This document shows, piece by piece, positions 53,066 to 61,738 of a DNA stretch of 64,000 nucleotides. Location of the stretch: contig NZ_CP032677.1 in assembly GCF_003627215.1 (NCBI RefSeq), positions 1,493,501-1,557,500 on the forward strand, in the 5' to 3' direction. Both the position numbers and the translations under genes were made by a program. Positions within the stretch are counted from its first letter, which is position 1. Every line of letters begins with the position of its first letter. The stretch comes from Pseudomonas sp. Leaf58. GTDB taxonomy: Bacteria > Pseudomonadota > Gammaproteobacteria > Pseudomonadales > Pseudomonadaceae. The notes under the pieces are model-generated. The model was not told the origin of the DNA. It saw only the letters and a list, made by a program, of their open reading frames with translations, and searched no databases.

Positions 53066-55279
53066 ATGCGCACAGGGATGTTTGCGCTCGCGCTCGGGCT
53101 GTTGTGCCTGGGCTGGCTACCTGCATTGCCATCGGTCGGATGGCTGGTGCTGCTGGCGGTAGCCGGTTGCGTCTGCCTATTCACCCGGCTGTGGCCGCTG
53201 GGCTGTTTTCTGCTGGGCTTGTGCTGGGCCTGCACCTCTGCGCAGTGGGCCCTGGATGATCGCCTGGCTGCCGGGCTGGATGGCCGTACCTTATGGCTGG
53301 AGGGCCGGGTGGTTGGCTTGCCGACCCGTACGGCGCAAGGGGTGCGCTTCGAGCTGCAAGAGGCGCGCTCGCGGCGCGGCGAACTGCCGCAGCGCCTGCA
53401 ACTAAGCTGGTTCGGTGGGCCGCCGCTACGCGCGGGTGAGCAGTGGCGCCTGGCGGTGACCTTGCAGCGCCCGGCCGGGTTGCTTAACCCCCATGGCCCC
53501 GACCGGGAAGCACAACTGCTGGCGCGGCGGGTGGGCGCCAGCGGTACGGTCAAGGCCGGGCAATTGCTGGCACCGGTAACTGCGGGTTGGCGCGATGCGC
53601 TGCGTCAGCGTTTGCTGGCAGTCGAGGCCCATGGCCGGCAGGCAGCACTGGTGGCACTGGTGCTTGGCGACGGCGCGGGCCTGGCCCGGGAGGACTGGCA
53701 GACCTTGCAGGCCACCGGTACGGTGCACCTGCTGGTGATTTCTGGGCAGCACATCGGCTTGGTGGCGGGTTTGCTGTATGGCCTGGTCGCCGGGCTGGCG
53801 CGCTGGGGGCTGTGGCCGGCCCGGCTGCCGTGGTTGCCTTGGGCTTGCGCTCTGGGCATGAGTGCCGCGCTGGCTTACGGCTGGCTGGCCGGTGCCGGCG
53901 TGCCGGTGCAACGGGCCTGCCTGATGCTGGCTGTGGTGTTGCTTTGGCGCCTGCGCTTTCGCCATCTGGGCGCCTTTCTACCCCTGCTGCTGGCGCTGGT
54001 CGCCGTGTTGCTGGTCGAGCCGTTGGCGGCACTGCTACCGGGTTTCTGGCTGTCGTTTACTGCCGTGGCCACGCTTATCTATTGCTTCAGGGCCCGCTTG
54101 GGCGGCTGGCGGCCGTGGCAGGCCTGGACGCGGGCGCAATGGGTGATGGCTACCGGTTTGTTACCGGTGTTGCTGGCCACAGGCCTGCCGGTGAGCCTGA
54201 GCGCGCCGCTGGCCAACCTGGTGGCAGTGCCGTGGATCAGCCTGGCGGTGCTGCCGTTGGCGCTGTTGGGGACATTGCTGTTGCCGCTGGGCGGTGCAGG
54301 GGAGGTGCTGTTGTGGCTGGCGGGCGGGCTGCTGGAAGTTTTGTTCCGAGGTTTGGCGCTGGTAGCGCAACAGCGCCCGGCGTGGCTGCCGTCGGCGCTG
54401 CCCCTGTGGGCCTGGTTGCTGGTCTGCCTGGGCGCGCTGCTGGTGCTGCTACCCCGCGGCGTGCCGCTGCGCGGGTTAGGTGGTGTAATGCTGCTGGCCT
54501 TGTGGGCACCCAGGGAGCCGGTGCCTTACGGGCAGGTCGAGGTCTGGCAGCTGGATGTCGGCCAGGGGCTGGCGGTGCTGTTGCGCACCCGGCATCACAA
54601 CGTGCTGTACGACGCTGGGCCGGCGAAGGGTGACACTGACCTGGGCGAGCGGGTGGTGCTGCCAACCCTGCGCAAGCTTGGGGTGAGTGGCCTGGACCTG
54701 ATGGTGGTTAGCCATGCTCATGCTGATCATGCCGGTGGTGCTGCGGCCATCCAGCGTGGCTTGCCGGTCGGGCGGGTGTTGGGTGGTGAGGCGTTGGATG
54801 ATGTCCAGCTTCAGCCGTGTGCCAGTGACGAGCGATGGATGTGGGATGGCGTGCGTTTTTCGCTGTGGCGCTGGGCCGATGGGCAGAGCAGCAATGACCG
54901 TTCCTGCGTGCTGCTGGTCGAGGCGCAGGGTGAGCGGTTGCTGCTGGCGGGTGATATGGAAGCCGGGGCCGAGCGGGCTTGGTTGGCGGCCACTGAAATG
55001 CCGCGTGTCGATTGGCTGCAGGCGCCGCACCATGGCAGCCGCAGTTCCTCCACCGAGGCCTTTATTCGCGCCACGGCGCCGCGCGGGGTACTGGTATCGC
55101 GGGGGCGCAATAACAGCTTCGGGCACCCGCATGCGCAGGTGGTCGAGCGTTATCGGCGGCATGGGGTGGTGATGCATGACACGGCGGAGCAGGGGGCGCT
55201 GCGGTTGGTGTTGGGGCGTTATGGGGACGTAGAGGGTGTGCGGGGGCAGCGGCGGTTTTGGCGGGTGGGTGCGGATTGA
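53066..55279 (+). CDS. comEC: DNA internalisation protein ComEC/Rec2
   Basis: A 737-residue inner-membrane channel protein that passes single-stranded DNA into the cell during transformation. An N-terminal OB-like domain, a Competence domain with many helices (HLLVISGQHIGLVAGL is the family mark), and a C-terminal metallo-beta-lactamase fold with SHAHADHAGG. The ATG at 53066 follows GGAG by nine bases; a longer start at 53027 is less likely. First gene of the group leading to the envelope operon, but separated from it by repeat array 3. Confidence 0.93.
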   Translation: MRTGMFALALGLLCLGWLPALPSVGWLVLLAVAGCVCLFTRLWPLGCFLLGLCWACTSAQWALDDRLAAGLDGRTLWLEGRVVGLPTRTAQGVRFELQEARSRRGELPQRLQLSWFGGPPLRAGEQWRLAVTLQRPAGLLNPHGPDREAQLLARRVGASGTVKAGQLLAPVTAGWRDALRQRLLAVEAHGRQAALVALVLGDGAGLAREDWQTLQATGTVHLLVISGQHIGLVAGLLYGLVAGLARWGLWPARLPWLPWACALGMSAALAYGWLAGAGVPVQRACLMLAVVLLWRLRFRHLGAFLPLLLALVAVLLVEPLAALLPGFWLSFTAVATLIYCFRARLGGWRPWQAWTRAQWVMATGLLPVLLATGLPVSLSAPLANLVAVPWISLAVLPLALLGTLLLPLGGAGEVLLWLAGGLLEVLFRGLALVAQQRPAWLPSALPLWAWLLVCLGALLVLLPRGVPLRGLGGVMLLALWAPREPVPYGQVEVWQLDVGQGLAVLLRTRHHNVLYDAGPAKGDTDLGERVVLPTLRKLGVSGLDLMVVSHAHADHAGGAAAIQRGLPVGRVLGGEALDDVQLQPCASDERWMWDGVRFSLWRWADGQSSNDRSCVLLVEAQGERLLLAGDMEAGAERAWLAATEMPRVDWLQAPHHGSRSSSTEAFIRATAPRGVLVSRGRNNSFGHPHAQVVERYRRHGVVMHDTAEQGALRLVLGRYGDVEGVRGQRRFWRVGAD

Positions 55280-55315
55280 GGTAGGGCGGCTGAAAGGTGC
55301 TCGCCACTGCATTTT

Positions 55316-56723
55316 CAGCGCCTGTGAGATCGAGCGCCGCCCGCGCGGCGCTTCGCGGCACAAGGCCGCTCCCACATCTGTTTCGGGCCAGTTATTCCTG
55401 TGACTGAGGCGCGCGCCCCTTGGTGCATGGCAGGTAACAGAGGTGCTGATGTACAACCCTTGATATCGAAGGGAACAAACAAGGCGGACAGCGGTGAAGG
55501 CCCAGGAGAGACTGGCCCGAAACTTCGGGCCAGTTATTCCTGTGACTGAGGCGCGCGCCCCTTGGTGCATGGCAGGTAACAGAGGTGCTGATGTACAACC
55601 CTTGATATCGAAGGGAACAAACAAGGCGGACAGCGGTGAAGGCCCAGGAGAGACTGGCCCGAAACTTCGGGCCAGTTATTCCTGTGACTGAGGCGCGCGC
55701 CCCTTGGTGCATGGCAGGTAACAGAGGTGCTGATGTACAACCCTTGATATCGAAGGGAACAAACAAGGCGGACAGCGGTGAAGGCCCAGGAGAGACTGGC
55801 CCGAAACTTCGGGCCAGTTATTCCTGTGACTGAGGCGCGCGCCCCTTGGTGCATGGCAGGTAACAGAGGTGCTGATGTACAACCCTTGATATCGAAGGGA
55901 ACAAACAAGGCGGACAGCGGTGAAGGCCCAGGAGAGACTGGCCCGAAACTTCGGGCCAGTTATTCCTGTGACTGAGGCGCGCGCCCCTTGGTGCATGGCA
56001 GGTAACAGAGGTGCTGATGTACAACCCTTGATATCGAAGGGAACAAACAAGGCGGACAGCGGTGAAGGCCCAGGAGAGACTGGCCCGAAACTTCGGGCCA
56101 GTTATTCCTGTGACTGAGGCGCGCGCCCCTTGGTGCATGGCAGGTAACAGAGGTGCTGATGTACAACCCTTGATATCGAAGGGAACAAACAAGGCGGACA
56201 GCGGTGAAGGCCCAGGAGAGACTGGCCCGAAACTTCGGGCCAGTTATTCCTGTGACTGAGGCGCGCGCCCCTTGGTGCATGGCAGGTAACAGAGGTGCTG
56301 ATGTACAACCCTTGATATCGAAGGGAACAAACAAGGCGGACAGCGGTGAAGGCCCAGGAGAGACTGGCCCGAAACTTCGGGCCAGTTATTCCTGTGACTG
56401 AGGCGCGCGCCCCTTGGTGCATGGCAGGTAACAGAGGTGCTGATGTACAACCCTTGATATCGAAGGGAACAAACAAGGCGGACAGCGGTGAAGGCCCAGG
56501 AGAGACTGGCCCGAAACTTCGGGCCAGTTATTCCTGTGACTGAGGCGCGCGCCCCTTGGTGCATGGCAGGTAACAGAGGTGCTGATGTACAACCCTTGAT
56601 ATCGAAGGGAACAAACAAGGCGGACAGCGGTGAAGGCCCAGGAGAGACTGGCCCGAAACAGATGTGGGAGCGGCCTTGTGCCGCGAAGCGCCGCGCGGGC
56701 GGCGCTCGATCTCACAGGCCCTG
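55316..56723. repeat. REP-armed composite repeat, expanded array 3 (nine units)
   Basis: An arm at the left (55316-55390), nine apparently identical 142-bp core units starting at 55391, 55533, 55675, 55817, 55959, 56101, 56243, 56385 and 56527, and one inverted arm at the right (about 56650-56723). Units carry GATATCGAAGGGAACAAACA and GGCGGACAGCGGTG. At every internal junction the arms are reduced to ACTGGCCCGAA-AC-TTCGGGCCAGT, a perfect 11-bp hairpin. Both outer arms share a variant, GCGGCACAAGGCCGC. It fills the 1.7-kb gap between comEC and exbB. Open frames of 124 and 65 codons recur but the unit is not a multiple of three and nothing suggests coding. Confidence 0.9.
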
Positions 56724-56729
56724 CAAAAC

Positions 56730-56888
56730 CCAAGGCATGCACCTGTAGGCCTTGATGCCAACCAAGGCATGCACCTGTAGGCCTTGATGCATCCAAGGCA
56801 TGCACCTGTAGGCCTTGATGCCAACCAAGGCATGCACCTGTAGGCCTTGATGCATCCAGGGCATACCCCTGCCAGCCCCGATACCAAT
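56730..56888. repeat. 32-bp tandem repeat (VNTR) beside array 3
   Basis: Units CCAAGGCATGCACCTGTAGG plus CCTTGATGC and a short alternating end (CAA or AT) start at 56730, 56762, 56793 and 56825, so lengths alternate 32 and 31 bp; a decayed fifth copy runs 56856-56888. The unit resembles the single AAGGCATGC flank next to arrays 1 and 2, so it probably grew from the flank of element 3. The rest up to exbB (56889-56980) holds nothing clear. Confidence 0.85.
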
Positions 56889-56995
56889 CCAAGCCATACC
56901 CGTCCGCCCCCAACGCCAATTCCCTGACCTCCGGCAGATGAGCCCCCGGCGCGCCTATGGTAGAGTGGCGGCCTTTTTCCGAAGGGGCGTTTACT

Positions 56996-57631
56996 GTGTG
57001 GGAATTGGTCAAGTCCGGTGGTTGGATGATGCTGCCGATCATTCTGAGTTCCATCGTTGCCATGGCTATCGTCGTCGAGCGCCTGTGGACCCTGCGCGCC
57101 AGTCGTGTCACCCCGCCGCACCTGCTAGGCCAGGTATGGATGTGGATCAAGGACAAACAGCTGACCAGTGACAAGCTCAAGGCCCTGCGCGCCGATTCGC
57201 CACTGGGCGAAATCCTCGCTGCTGGCCTTGCCAACTCGCGCCATGGCCGCGAAATCATGAAAGAGTGCATCGAGGAGGCCGCCTCGCGCGTGATCCACGA
57301 ACTGGAGCGCTACATCAGCACCCTCGGCACCATCGCCGCCATGGCCCCGTTGCTGGGCTTGCTGGGTACCGTGCTGGGCATGATCGACATCTTCAGTGCC
57401 TTCATGGGGTCGCAGATGACCGCCAACGCCGCGGTGCTGGCCGGGGGTATCTCCAAGGCCCTGGTCACCACCGCAGCCGGCCTGATGATTGGTATCCCGG
57501 CGGTGTTCTTCCACCGCTTCCTGCTGCGCCGCATCGATGAGCTGGTGGTGGGCATGGAGCAGGAAGCGATCAAGCTGGTGGAAGTGATCCAGGGCGACCG
57601 TGAAGTGGAAGTGGCCGGAGGCAAGGCGTGA
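56996..57631 (+). CDS. exbB: ExbB/TolQ-type energy-transducing membrane protein
   Basis: A 211-residue proton-channel subunit of the MotA/TolQ/ExbB family with three membrane helices. The mark is PLLGLLGTVLGMIDIFSAF and, before it, ELERYISTLGTIAAMAPLL. The start is a GTG at 56996 (VWELVKSGG), with GAAGGGG eight bases upstream; a longer start at 56957 is unlikely. It overlaps exbD by four bases. In Pseudomonas this pair opens the lpxK-murB operon and is distinct from the TonB-linked exbB, so its exact client is uncertain. Confidence 0.93.
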   Translation: MWELVKSGGWMMLPIILSSIVAMAIVVERLWTLRASRVTPPHLLGQVWMWIKDKQLTSDKLKALRADSPLGEILAAGLANSRHGREIMKECIEEAASRVIHELERYISTLGTIAAMAPLLGLLGTVLGMIDIFSAFMGSQMTANAAVLAGGISKALVTTAAGLMIGIPAVFFHRFLLRRIDELVVGMEQEAIKLVEVIQGDREVEVAGGKA

Positions 57632-58062
57632 AGTTCCGGCGCAATCGCCAGCGGGAAAACGTCGACATCAACCTGGCGTCGCTGATTGACGTGGTGTTCG
57701 TCCTGCTGCTGTTCTTCGTGGTCACCACCACCTTCACCCGCGAGACCCAGCTGCGCGTCGAGCTGCCCGAGGCCGCCAGCGCCGAGCCGGCACCGGCCGA
57801 CCAGGGCAAGCTGGTGGAAATCACCATCAGTGCCGAAGGCGTGTACTCGGTGAACAACCACCTGCTGCCTAAAAGTGACCTGGCCACCCTGAGCGAAGCG
57901 ATCGAACGGGAGTCGGGCGGCGACAACAAGCTGCCGCTGGCCATCAGTGCCGATGGCAAGACCCCGCACCAGGCGGTGGTCACCGCAATGGATGCCGCCG
58001 GCAAGCTCGGTTTCAGCCAGTTGCGCATGACCACCGTCGAGGCGGCCCAGGGCACGCCTTGA
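57628..58062 (+). CDS. exbD: ExbD/TolR-type protein
   Basis: A 144-residue protein with one N-terminal membrane helix ([18 protein letters not shown], holding the proton-relay Asp) and a periplasmic domain. The GTG start at 57628 overlaps the exbB stop (GTGA), and its stop shares a base with the lpxK start (TGATG). It works with ExbB to pass proton energy across the inner membrane. Confidence 0.93.
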   Translation: MKFRRNRQRENVDINLASLIDVVFVLLLFFVVTTTFTRETQLRVELPEAASAEPAPADQGKLVEITISAEGVYSVNNHLLPKSDLATLSEAIERESGGDNKLPLAISADGKTPHQAVVTAMDAAGKLGFSQLRMTTVEAAQGTP

Positions 58063-59072
58063 TGGCCTTCGCCGACCGCTTGCTCGCTGCCTGGTACGCC
58101 GGGCACCCGGCCCTGGCGCTGCTGCGCCCGCTGGAGGCGCTGTACCGCCGCGTGGTGATGCGCAAGCGGGCGCGTTTTCTCTCGGGCGAAAGCGCCAGCT
58201 ACCGGGCCCCAGTACCGGTCATCGTGGTGGGTAACATTACTGTGGGCGGCACCGGCAAGACGCCGATGATTCTCTGGCTGATTGAGCACTGCCGCCAGCA
58301 GGGGCTGAAGGTGGGCGTGGTGAGCCGTGGCTACGGCGCCCGGCCTGCGCAGCTGCCCTGGCGGGTGCAGGCCGACCAGCGTGCCGAGCAGGCGGGCGAC
58401 GAGCCGCTGCTGATCGTGCAACGCACCGGTGTGCCGCTGATGATCGACCCCGACCGCTCCCGTGCCGTGCAGGCGCTACTGGCCAGCGAACCCCTCGACT
58501 TGATCCTGTGCGACGACGGTATGCAGCACTATCGCCTGGCCCGCGACCTGGAGCTGGTGCTGATCGACGCCGCCCGCGGCCTGGGCAATCGGCGCTGCCT
58601 GCCGGCCGGGCCCTTGCGCGAACCCGCCGAGCGCCTGCACGACGCTGACGCGGTGCTGTTCAATGGCGCCAGCGAAGACGGCGCCGATGGCTTCGGCTTT
58701 CGCCTGCAGCCGTCCGCGCTGGTCAATTTGCGCAGCGGCGAACGCCGTAGCCTGGACCTATTCCCTTCAGGCCAGCGCCTGCATGCGGTGGCCGGTATCG
58801 GTAACCCGCAACGTTTCTTCAATACGCTGCAGGGGCTAAACTGGCAGCCGGTGCCGCATCCCTTCGCCGACCATGCCCAGTTCAGCGCCGAGCACCTTAC
58901 GTTCAACCCGCCATTGCCGTTGGTGATGACAGAAAAGGATGCGGTCAAATGCCGTGCCTTCGCCGCCGCCGACTGGTGGTACCTGGCCGTCGAGGCGCAG
59001 CCATCGCCGGCCTTTAGCGCCTGGTTCGACAGCCAGCTGCAACGCTTGCTGCCGGGGCGCGCAAAGCCCTGA
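58062..59072 (+). CDS. lpxK: Tetraacyldisaccharide 4-prime-kinase
   Basis: A 336-residue inner-membrane kinase that phosphorylates the lipid A disaccharide. The P-loop is [14 protein letters not shown], and [12 protein letters not shown] is a family motif. A hydrophobic N-terminus anchors it. The ATG at 58062 overlaps the exbD stop by one base; a TTG at 58059 is less likely. Confidence 0.95.
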   Translation: MAFADRLLAAWYAGHPALALLRPLEALYRRVVMRKRARFLSGESASYRAPVPVIVVGNITVGGTGKTPMILWLIEHCRQQGLKVGVVSRGYGARPAQLPWRVQADQRAEQAGDEPLLIVQRTGVPLMIDPDRSRAVQALLASEPLDLILCDDGMQHYRLARDLELVLIDAARGLGNRRCLPAGPLREPAERLHDADAVLFNGASEDGADGFGFRLQPSALVNLRSGERRSLDLFPSGQRLHAVAGIGNPQRFFNTLQGLNWQPVPHPFADHAQFSAEHLTFNPPLPLVMTEKDAVKCRAFAAADWWYLAVEAQPSPAFSAWFDSQLQRLLPGRAKP

Positions 59073-59115
59073 GCGCACTTTCAATTTTTGGCCAACCGGC
59101 CTCAAGGAAGCTTCC

Positions 59116-59301
59116 ATGGACACCAAACTGCTCGACATCCTGGCGTGCCCGATCACCAAGGGCCCTCTCAAGCTCAGTGCCGACAAGACCGAGCTGATCA
59201 GCAAGGGCGCAGGCCTGGCGTACCCGATCCGTGATGGTATCCCGGTCATGCTGGAAAGCGAGGCACGCACCCTGACCGACGACGAGCGCCTGGACAAATG
59301 A
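59116..59301 (+). CDS. Trm112/YcaR-family small protein
   Basis: A 61-residue Trm112-like protein, usually found next to kdsB. It has the starting [14 protein letters not shown] (only one Cys of the usual zinc set, so zinc binding is uncertain) and the conserved [14 protein letters not shown] at 59116. It overlaps kdsB by four bases (ATGA). Confidence 0.9.
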   Translation: MDTKLLDILACPITKGPLKLSADKTELISKGAGLAYPIRDGIPVMLESEARTLTDDERLDK

Positions 59302-60062
59302 ACCTGAACTACACCGTGGTGATCCCCGCCCGCCTGCGTTCCACGCGCTTGCCGGGCAAGCCGCTGCTGACGATTGCCGGCAAGCCGATGGTCCAGCATG
59401 TTTGGGAGCAGGCGCGCAAAAGCGGCGCCGGCCGGGTGGTCATTGCCACCGACGATGTCAGCATCTTCGAGGCTTGCCAGGCATTTGGCGCTGAAGTGCT
59501 GATGACCCGTGTCGATCACGAGTCGGGCACCGATCGCCTGGCCGAGGTGGCGGCTCAACTCGACCTGCCTGCCGATGCCATCGTGGTCAATGTGCAGGGT
59601 GACGAACCGCTGATTCCACCGGTGATCATCGACCAAGTGGCCGCTAACCTGGCTGCCCACCCGGAAGCTGGCATCGCGACCCTGGCCGAGCTTATCCATG
59701 AGCCGGAAACCGTGTTCAACCCCAATGCGGTAAAAGTCGTCAGTGACAACAATGGCCTGGCCCTGACCTTCAGCCGTGCGCCGTTGCCATGGGCCCGCGA
59801 TAGCTTCGCCAACGACCGCAGCCAGCTGCCGCAAGGCGTGCCTTACCGCCGCCACATCGGCATGTACGCCTACCGCGTCGGTTTCCTCCACGACTTCGTC
59901 AGTTGGGGGCCGTGCTGGCTCGAGCAGACTGAAGCCCTGGAGCAACTGCGGGCCCTGTGGCACGGCGTGCGCATTCACGTCGAAGATGCCATCGAGGCGC
60001 CTGCGGTGGGCGTTGATACCCCTGAAGACCTGGAGCGCGTACGGCGCTTGCTGGAGGCCTGA
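59298..60062 (+). CDS. kdsB: 3-deoxy-manno-octulosonate cytidylyltransferase
   Basis: A 254-residue CMP-Kdo synthetase, activating Kdo for the lipopolysaccharide core. The N-terminal [14 protein letters not shown] is the nucleotide motif, [10 protein letters not shown] holds the metal Asp, and [10 protein letters not shown] is typical. ATG at 59298 overlaps the trm112-like stop; its stop overlaps the phosphatase start. Confidence 0.97.
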   Translation: MNLNYTVVIPARLRSTRLPGKPLLTIAGKPMVQHVWEQARKSGAGRVVIATDDVSIFEACQAFGAEVLMTRVDHESGTDRLAEVAAQLDLPADAIVVNVQGDEPLIPPVIIDQVAANLAAHPEAGIATLAELIHEPETVFNPNAVKVVSDNNGLALTFSRAPLPWARDSFANDRSQLPQGVPYRRHIGMYAYRVGFLHDFVSWGPCWLEQTEALEQLRALWHGVRIHVEDAIEAPAVGVDTPEDLERVRRLLEA

Positions 60063-60526
60063 TGCGCGTCCTGTTCGTGTGCCTGGGCAATATTTGTCGC
60101 TCGCCCACCGCCGAAGGCGTGCTGCGCCAGCAGTTGCAGGCTGCCGGGCTTGCCGACCGCGTGCAGGTGGCGTCGGCCGGTACCGGCGACTGGCACATCG
60201 GCAAGGCGCCTGACAGCCGCACCTGCAAGGCAGCGCTGGCGCGCGGTTACGACCTGTCGCAGCAGCGCGCTCAGCAGGTCAAGGCGGCGCATTTTGCCGA
60301 GTACGACCTGATCCTGGCCATGGACGAGAGTAACCTCAGCCACCTGCGCGCCTTGCGCCCGCATACGGCAGTGGGGGAGCTCGACTTGTTCCTGCGCCGC
60401 TACGGTGCGGCGCTGGATGAAGTGCCAGACCCGTACTACGGCGGTGCCGACGGTTTCGAGCAGGTGCTCGACTTGGTCGAGGCGGCGTGCCAGGCGCTGG
60501 TGCTGGAAATCAAGGGGCGGCTATGA
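60062..60526 (+). CDS. Low-molecular-weight protein-tyrosine phosphatase
   Basis: A 154-residue LMW phosphatase: P-loop VCLGNICRSP near residue 7 (CX5R) and the general-acid Asp in VPDPYYGG. Cytoplasmic, counteracting tyrosine kinases of polysaccharide control or acting on small phosphates. ATG at 60062 overlaps the kdsB stop; its stop overlaps murB. Confidence 0.95.
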   Translation: MRVLFVCLGNICRSPTAEGVLRQQLQAAGLADRVQVASAGTGDWHIGKAPDSRTCKAALARGYDLSQQRAQQVKAAHFAEYDLILAMDESNLSHLRALRPHTAVGELDLFLRRYGAALDEVPDPYYGGADGFEQVLDLVEAACQALVLEIKGRL

Positions 60527-61542
60527 CAGGGCAGTGGCAGGAACAGGTATCGCTCAAGCCTTACAACACCTTCGGCATCGAGGTGAAGGCGCGCTATTTC
60601 AGCCAGGCGCATGATGACCAGGAGGTGCGCCAGGCGCTGGCCAAGGCTCAGCAGCGCGGCCTGCCGGTGTTGGTGATTGGCGGCGGCAGCAACCTGCTGC
60701 TAACCCGCGATATCGACGCACTGGTGCTGCACATGGCCAGCCGTGGCCGGCGTGTGCTTAGCGACGACGGTGAACGCATTGTGGTCGAGGCCGAGGCCGG
60801 TGAGCCCTGGCACCCGTTCGTGCAGTGGGCACTGGCGCAAGGCTACTGCGGGCTGGAGAACCTCAGCCTGATCCCTGGTACCGTGGGCGCCGCGCCGATG
60901 CAGAACGTGGGCGCGTATGGGGTGGAGATCAAGGACGTGTTCGCTGGCCTGACCGCCCTCGACCGCGAAACCGGCGCGCTGCGTGATTTCAGCCTAGCCG
61001 AGTGTGCCTTCGGTTACCGCGACAGCGTGTTCAAACGCAACCCCGGCCGTTGGTTGATCTTGCGTGTGCGCTTCGCTCTGAACCATACCCTGCAGGCTCA
61101 CCTGGACTACGGCCCGGTGCGTCAGCGCCTGTTGGAGCAGGGGGTGACCGAGCCGACCGCGCAGGCGATCAGCGCGGCGATCTGCAGTATTCGGCGCGAA
61201 AAACTGCCAGACCCGGCGGAGCTCGGCAATGCCGGGAGCTTCTTCAAGAACCCGGTGGTGTCGGCTGAACAGGTTGAGGGTATTCGTGCGCAATACCCTG
61301 GGCTGGTGGCTTATCCGCAGGCCAATGGCCAGGTGAAACTGGCGGCGGGCTGGTTGATCGAGCAGGCGGGCTGGAAGGGCCATCGGGAGGGTGACGCCGG
61401 GGTGCATCGTTTACAGTCGCTGGTGCTGGTCAATTATGGCCAGGCGAGCGGGGCGCAGATGCATGCGCTGGCGCGGCAGATCCAGGCTGATATCCTCGCG
61501 CGGTTCGGGGTTGAGCTGGAGATGGAGCCGAACCTCTACTGA
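60523..61542 (+). CDS. murB: UDP-N-acetylenolpyruvoylglucosamine reductase
   Basis: A 339-residue FAD-dependent reductase of peptidoglycan precursor synthesis (type I MurB). FAD motifs are VIGGGSNLL and IPGTVGAAPMQNVGAYG; the catalytic Ser/Glu region is NAGSFFKNPVV and EMEPNLY closes it. The ATG at 60523 overlaps the phosphatase stop. Last gene of the operon, convergent with rne. Confidence 0.97.
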   Translation: MTGQWQEQVSLKPYNTFGIEVKARYFSQAHDDQEVRQALAKAQQRGLPVLVIGGGSNLLLTRDIDALVLHMASRGRRVLSDDGERIVVEAEAGEPWHPFVQWALAQGYCGLENLSLIPGTVGAAPMQNVGAYGVEIKDVFAGLTALDRETGALRDFSLAECAFGYRDSVFKRNPGRWLILRVRFALNHTLQAHLDYGPVRQRLLEQGVTEPTAQAISAAICSIRREKLPDPAELGNAGSFFKNPVVSAEQVEGIRAQYPGLVAYPQANGQVKLAAGWLIEQAGWKGHREGDAGVHRLQSLVLVNYGQASGAQMHALARQIQADILARFGVELEMEPNLY

Positions 61543-61560
61543 TTCATCACGCTCATGCGG

Positions 61561-61652
61561 TACCTGTGGGAGCGGGCTGGCTCGCGAAGAACCTAGCGCG
61601 GTAGCTGGCACCGGCTACGCCGGTGTTCGCGGGCACGCCCGCTCCCACAACA
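61561..61652. repeat. Degenerate inverted pair of REP elements
   Basis: TACCTGTGGGAGCGGGCTGG at the left and CGCGGGCACGCCCGCTCCCA at the right face each other across about 50 bp. It lies between murB and the shared terminator. Confidence 0.75.
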
Positions 61653-61686
61653 GCAACAGCACTGCCAGCATTTGAAGGCAACCAAG

Positions 61687-61722
61687 AAAAAGCCCCGCCA
61701 GTTTGCACTGGCGGGGCTTTTT
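61687..61722. terminator. Bidirectional terminator of murB and rne
   Basis: AAAAAGCCCCGCCAGT-TTGC-ACTGGCGGGGCTTTTT: an 11-bp GC stem continued by A/T runs on both sides. Confidence 0.96.
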
Positions 61723-61738
61723 CATTCAGCCTTGGCTA

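Noticed and set aside
54476..55624. 382-codon frame antisense to comEC and into array 3
   Set aside because: Spans the comEC end and repeat DNA; no plausible start or motif.
55392..56618. Repeated 124-codon and 65-codon frames in array 3
   Set aside because: The 142-bp unit is not a multiple of three, so long frames arise by cycling through all frames without stops; no ribosome site fits and no relation to a protein family is seen.
55316..56888. Possible CRISPR array
   Set aside because: Repeats are directly adjacent with no unique spacers, far too long, and no cas genes are present.
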